This document shows, one piece after another, positions 56,178 through 57,126 of a stretch of 57,126 nt of DNA (its first letter is position 1; each line of letters begins with the position of its first letter). Location of the stretch: positions 1 to 57,126 of the forward strand of contig CAVWCW010000009.1 in NCBI GenBank assembly GCA_963753615.1. The letters are read 5' to 3'. The DNA comes from CAVWCW01 sp963753615 (GTDB lineage: Bacteria; Pseudomonadota; Gammaproteobacteria; Chromatiales; Chromatiaceae). The notes under the pieces are model-generated. The model was not told the origin of the DNA and made no database searches. It saw nothing but the letters and a program-made list of their open reading frames with translations. A program made the translations under genes and the position numbers.

Positions 56178-56837
56178 ATGGCTAATAATCACACTGATAA
56201 ATTTCTAGAAAACAACAAGCGATATGCGAATGGCGAAGCTGTTCACACCGCATCACATCCGGGCGCGCAACCGATTAACCCTGATAAGAATGTGACAGTT
56301 ATTGCCTGCATGGATGCCCGAATGGATGTAGAGGACTTGCTTGGCTTGCAAACTGGTGACGCACATATAATCCGAAACGCGGGAGGTGTTGTTACTGACG
56401 ACGCATTACGCTGTCTGATCATTTCTCATCACTTACTAAACACCGATGAAATCATATTGATACATCACACTCGTTGTGGAATGCTCGCTTTCACCGACGA
56501 CCTGCTTAAAGCTGGTCTGGAAGGCGATCCTGCAGCAGAAGAGCTATTAGGTAAGGCAACAGGGCGTGCATTCACCAGCTGTAAGTGTAGCTCTGGAACA
56601 CCTGATCAGTTTCACGCCTTTCGGGGACCGCTAGAGCCGCTGGATGCACCCAGAAGTGAAGGGCAAGATGAGCGGCTTGCCTGGGATGTCAGGCGCTCGA
56701 TTTCCAGAATTATGAGTCACCCATGGATACCGACTGAGGGCTCTGATGCCGTAACAGTACGAGGATTTATCTACGATGTTGATACCGGAAAACTTGACGA
56801 AGTGAGTTATCCCGGACCGATGGGTACATTTGGTTAA
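56178..56837 (+). CDS. Beta-carbonic anhydrase, cassette-borne
   Basis: The 219-residue enzyme interconverts CO2 and bicarbonate. Zinc ligands Cys44, His97 and Cys100 lie in VIACMDARMD and IHHTRCGM, with the Asp46/Arg48 dyad of beta-class enzymes and the HIIRNAGGVVTDDALRCLI loop. The start at 56178 is preceded by GGAGGTAGGAG. GC content is well below the chromosome average. An attC-like site follows about 90 bases after the stop, so the gene is the cargo of cassette 2, with the RAYT element inserted upstream of it. Confidence 0.9.
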   Translation: MANNHTDKFLENNKRYANGEAVHTASHPGAQPINPDKNVTVIACMDARMDVEDLLGLQTGDAHIIRNAGGVVTDDALRCLIISHHLLNTDEIILIHHTRCGMLAFTDDLLKAGLEGDPAAEELLGKATGRAFTSCKCSSGTPDQFHAFRGPLEPLDAPRSEGQDERLAWDVRRSISRIMSHPWIPTEGSDAVTVRGFIYDVDTGKLDEVSYPGPMGTFG

Positions 56838-56924
56838 TCGGTTACATATGATGACAGAGGAGTAAAAGAGAGAACTTTACCGACAGCATAGGTGGAACTC
56901 TTTTTCTTTGTCGAAATATAAAGC

Positions 56925-57006
56925 ACATAACAAAGCAAATTCACTCGGATGGCAATAAGCGCCGCTTCGCTCTGCTTTTTGCCTCCGGTGATTTGCGGCG
57001 TTGGAT
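56925..57006 (+). other. attC-like recombination site 2 (after the carbonic anhydrase gene)
   Basis: It runs from ACATAAC (56925-56931) to GTTGGAT (57000-57006), the latter an exact GTTRRRY core. The inner arms GCAAATTCACTCGGATGGC (from 56935) and GCCTCCGGTGATTTGC (to 56996) pair with three unpaired bases on the left arm (T, T and A). The loop contains GCGCCGCTTCGCTCTGC. It has the same structure as site 1 but a different sequence, as expected of attC. Confidence 0.8.
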
Positions 57007-57083
57007 TTGAAATATGAAATCAAAAGCACTTTAGACATTTGAGCATGCGCTCCAAGATTCAACGGATCTTCTTAAAAGAATAT

Positions 57084-57122
57084 CGGTGACACTTTACCAT
57101 TTGCACTATTTCCCAGCTGTGG
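57084..57122 (+). repeat. Second left end of the RAYT element
   Basis: CGGTGACACTT followed by TACCATTTGCACTATTTC and CCAGCTGTG repeats the sequence found just before the RAYT gene (54831-54871), with 26 identical bases after the palindrome. It suggests that another copy starts at the window edge, about 80 bases after attC site 2. The contig may have broken here because of the repeat. Confidence 0.8.
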
Positions 57123-57126
57123 CACG

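Overview
This is a GC-rich gammaproteobacterial chromosome segment. The gene order rpoE-rseA-rseB-rseC-degP ... lepA-lepB-DUF4845-rnc-era-recO-pdxJ, with nadB divergent from rpoE, is the classic gammaproteobacterial arrangement. The high GC content, the several c-type cytochromes and the presence of msrPQ fit Chromatiales-like lineages, but that placement is inference.

Layout. 1-2420: a complete ISKra4-type insertion sequence whose matching terminal inverted repeats start at base 1. It carries a DruA-like (DUF4338) gene beside its transposase. 2.6-4.5 kb: a dispersed repeat and a secreted monoheme protein. 4.6-12.6 kb (minus strand): SLC13 permease, oligopeptide-type binding lipoprotein, CYTH protein, EF-G-like GTPase, DEAD-box helicase. 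13-14.2 kb: orphan ParA with two small membrane proteins. 14.4-26.3 kb: yaiI, rlmD, a YdbL/YdbH pair (envelope lipid transport), cysM, pdxJ, recO, era, rnc, DUF4845, lepB, lepA. 26.3-30.8 kb: sigma-E envelope-stress operon ending in a rho-independent terminator. 31-34.5 kb (plus): nadB, cytochrome b561, metallo-beta-lactamase-fold protein. 34.7-39.6 kb: a decayed accessory island with a lipoprotein, a second copy of the dispersed repeat, a group II intron 3' remnant with domain V, relics of RAYT and IS91 transposases, an acidic secreted protein and a truncated bacterioferritin. 39.7-43.2 kb: di-heme cytochrome c peroxidase, di-heme cytochrome c4-like protein, MsrQ, MsrP. 43.4-53.4 kb: glycogen/alpha-glucan cluster (GH13 enzyme, GlgX, GlgP) plus a BT1-like transporter, with a MITE-like element inside.

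53.5-57.1 kb looks like a relic integron. A C-terminal integron-integrase fragment on the minus strand is followed by two AT-rich cassette-like genes on the plus strand (a PD-(D/E)XK-type protein and a beta-carbonic anhydrase). Each gene is followed by an attC-like imperfect hairpin with extrahelical bases. A RAYT (Y1 HUH) transposase with its own short palindromes has inserted into the second cassette. Its 3' end is partly duplicated and followed by several copies of a 17-bp motif. The left end of the same element begins again in the last 40 bases of the window, just after the second attC.

A caution for any reader: at least 14 single-base frameshifts split otherwise conserved genes (era, lepA x4, lepB, cysM, ydbH x3, nadB, glgP, the GH13 gene, the IS transposase). 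Thirteen of the 14 are +1 insertions. This pattern suggests uncorrected consensus errors more than genuine decay. The affected genes are annotated here over their full span.
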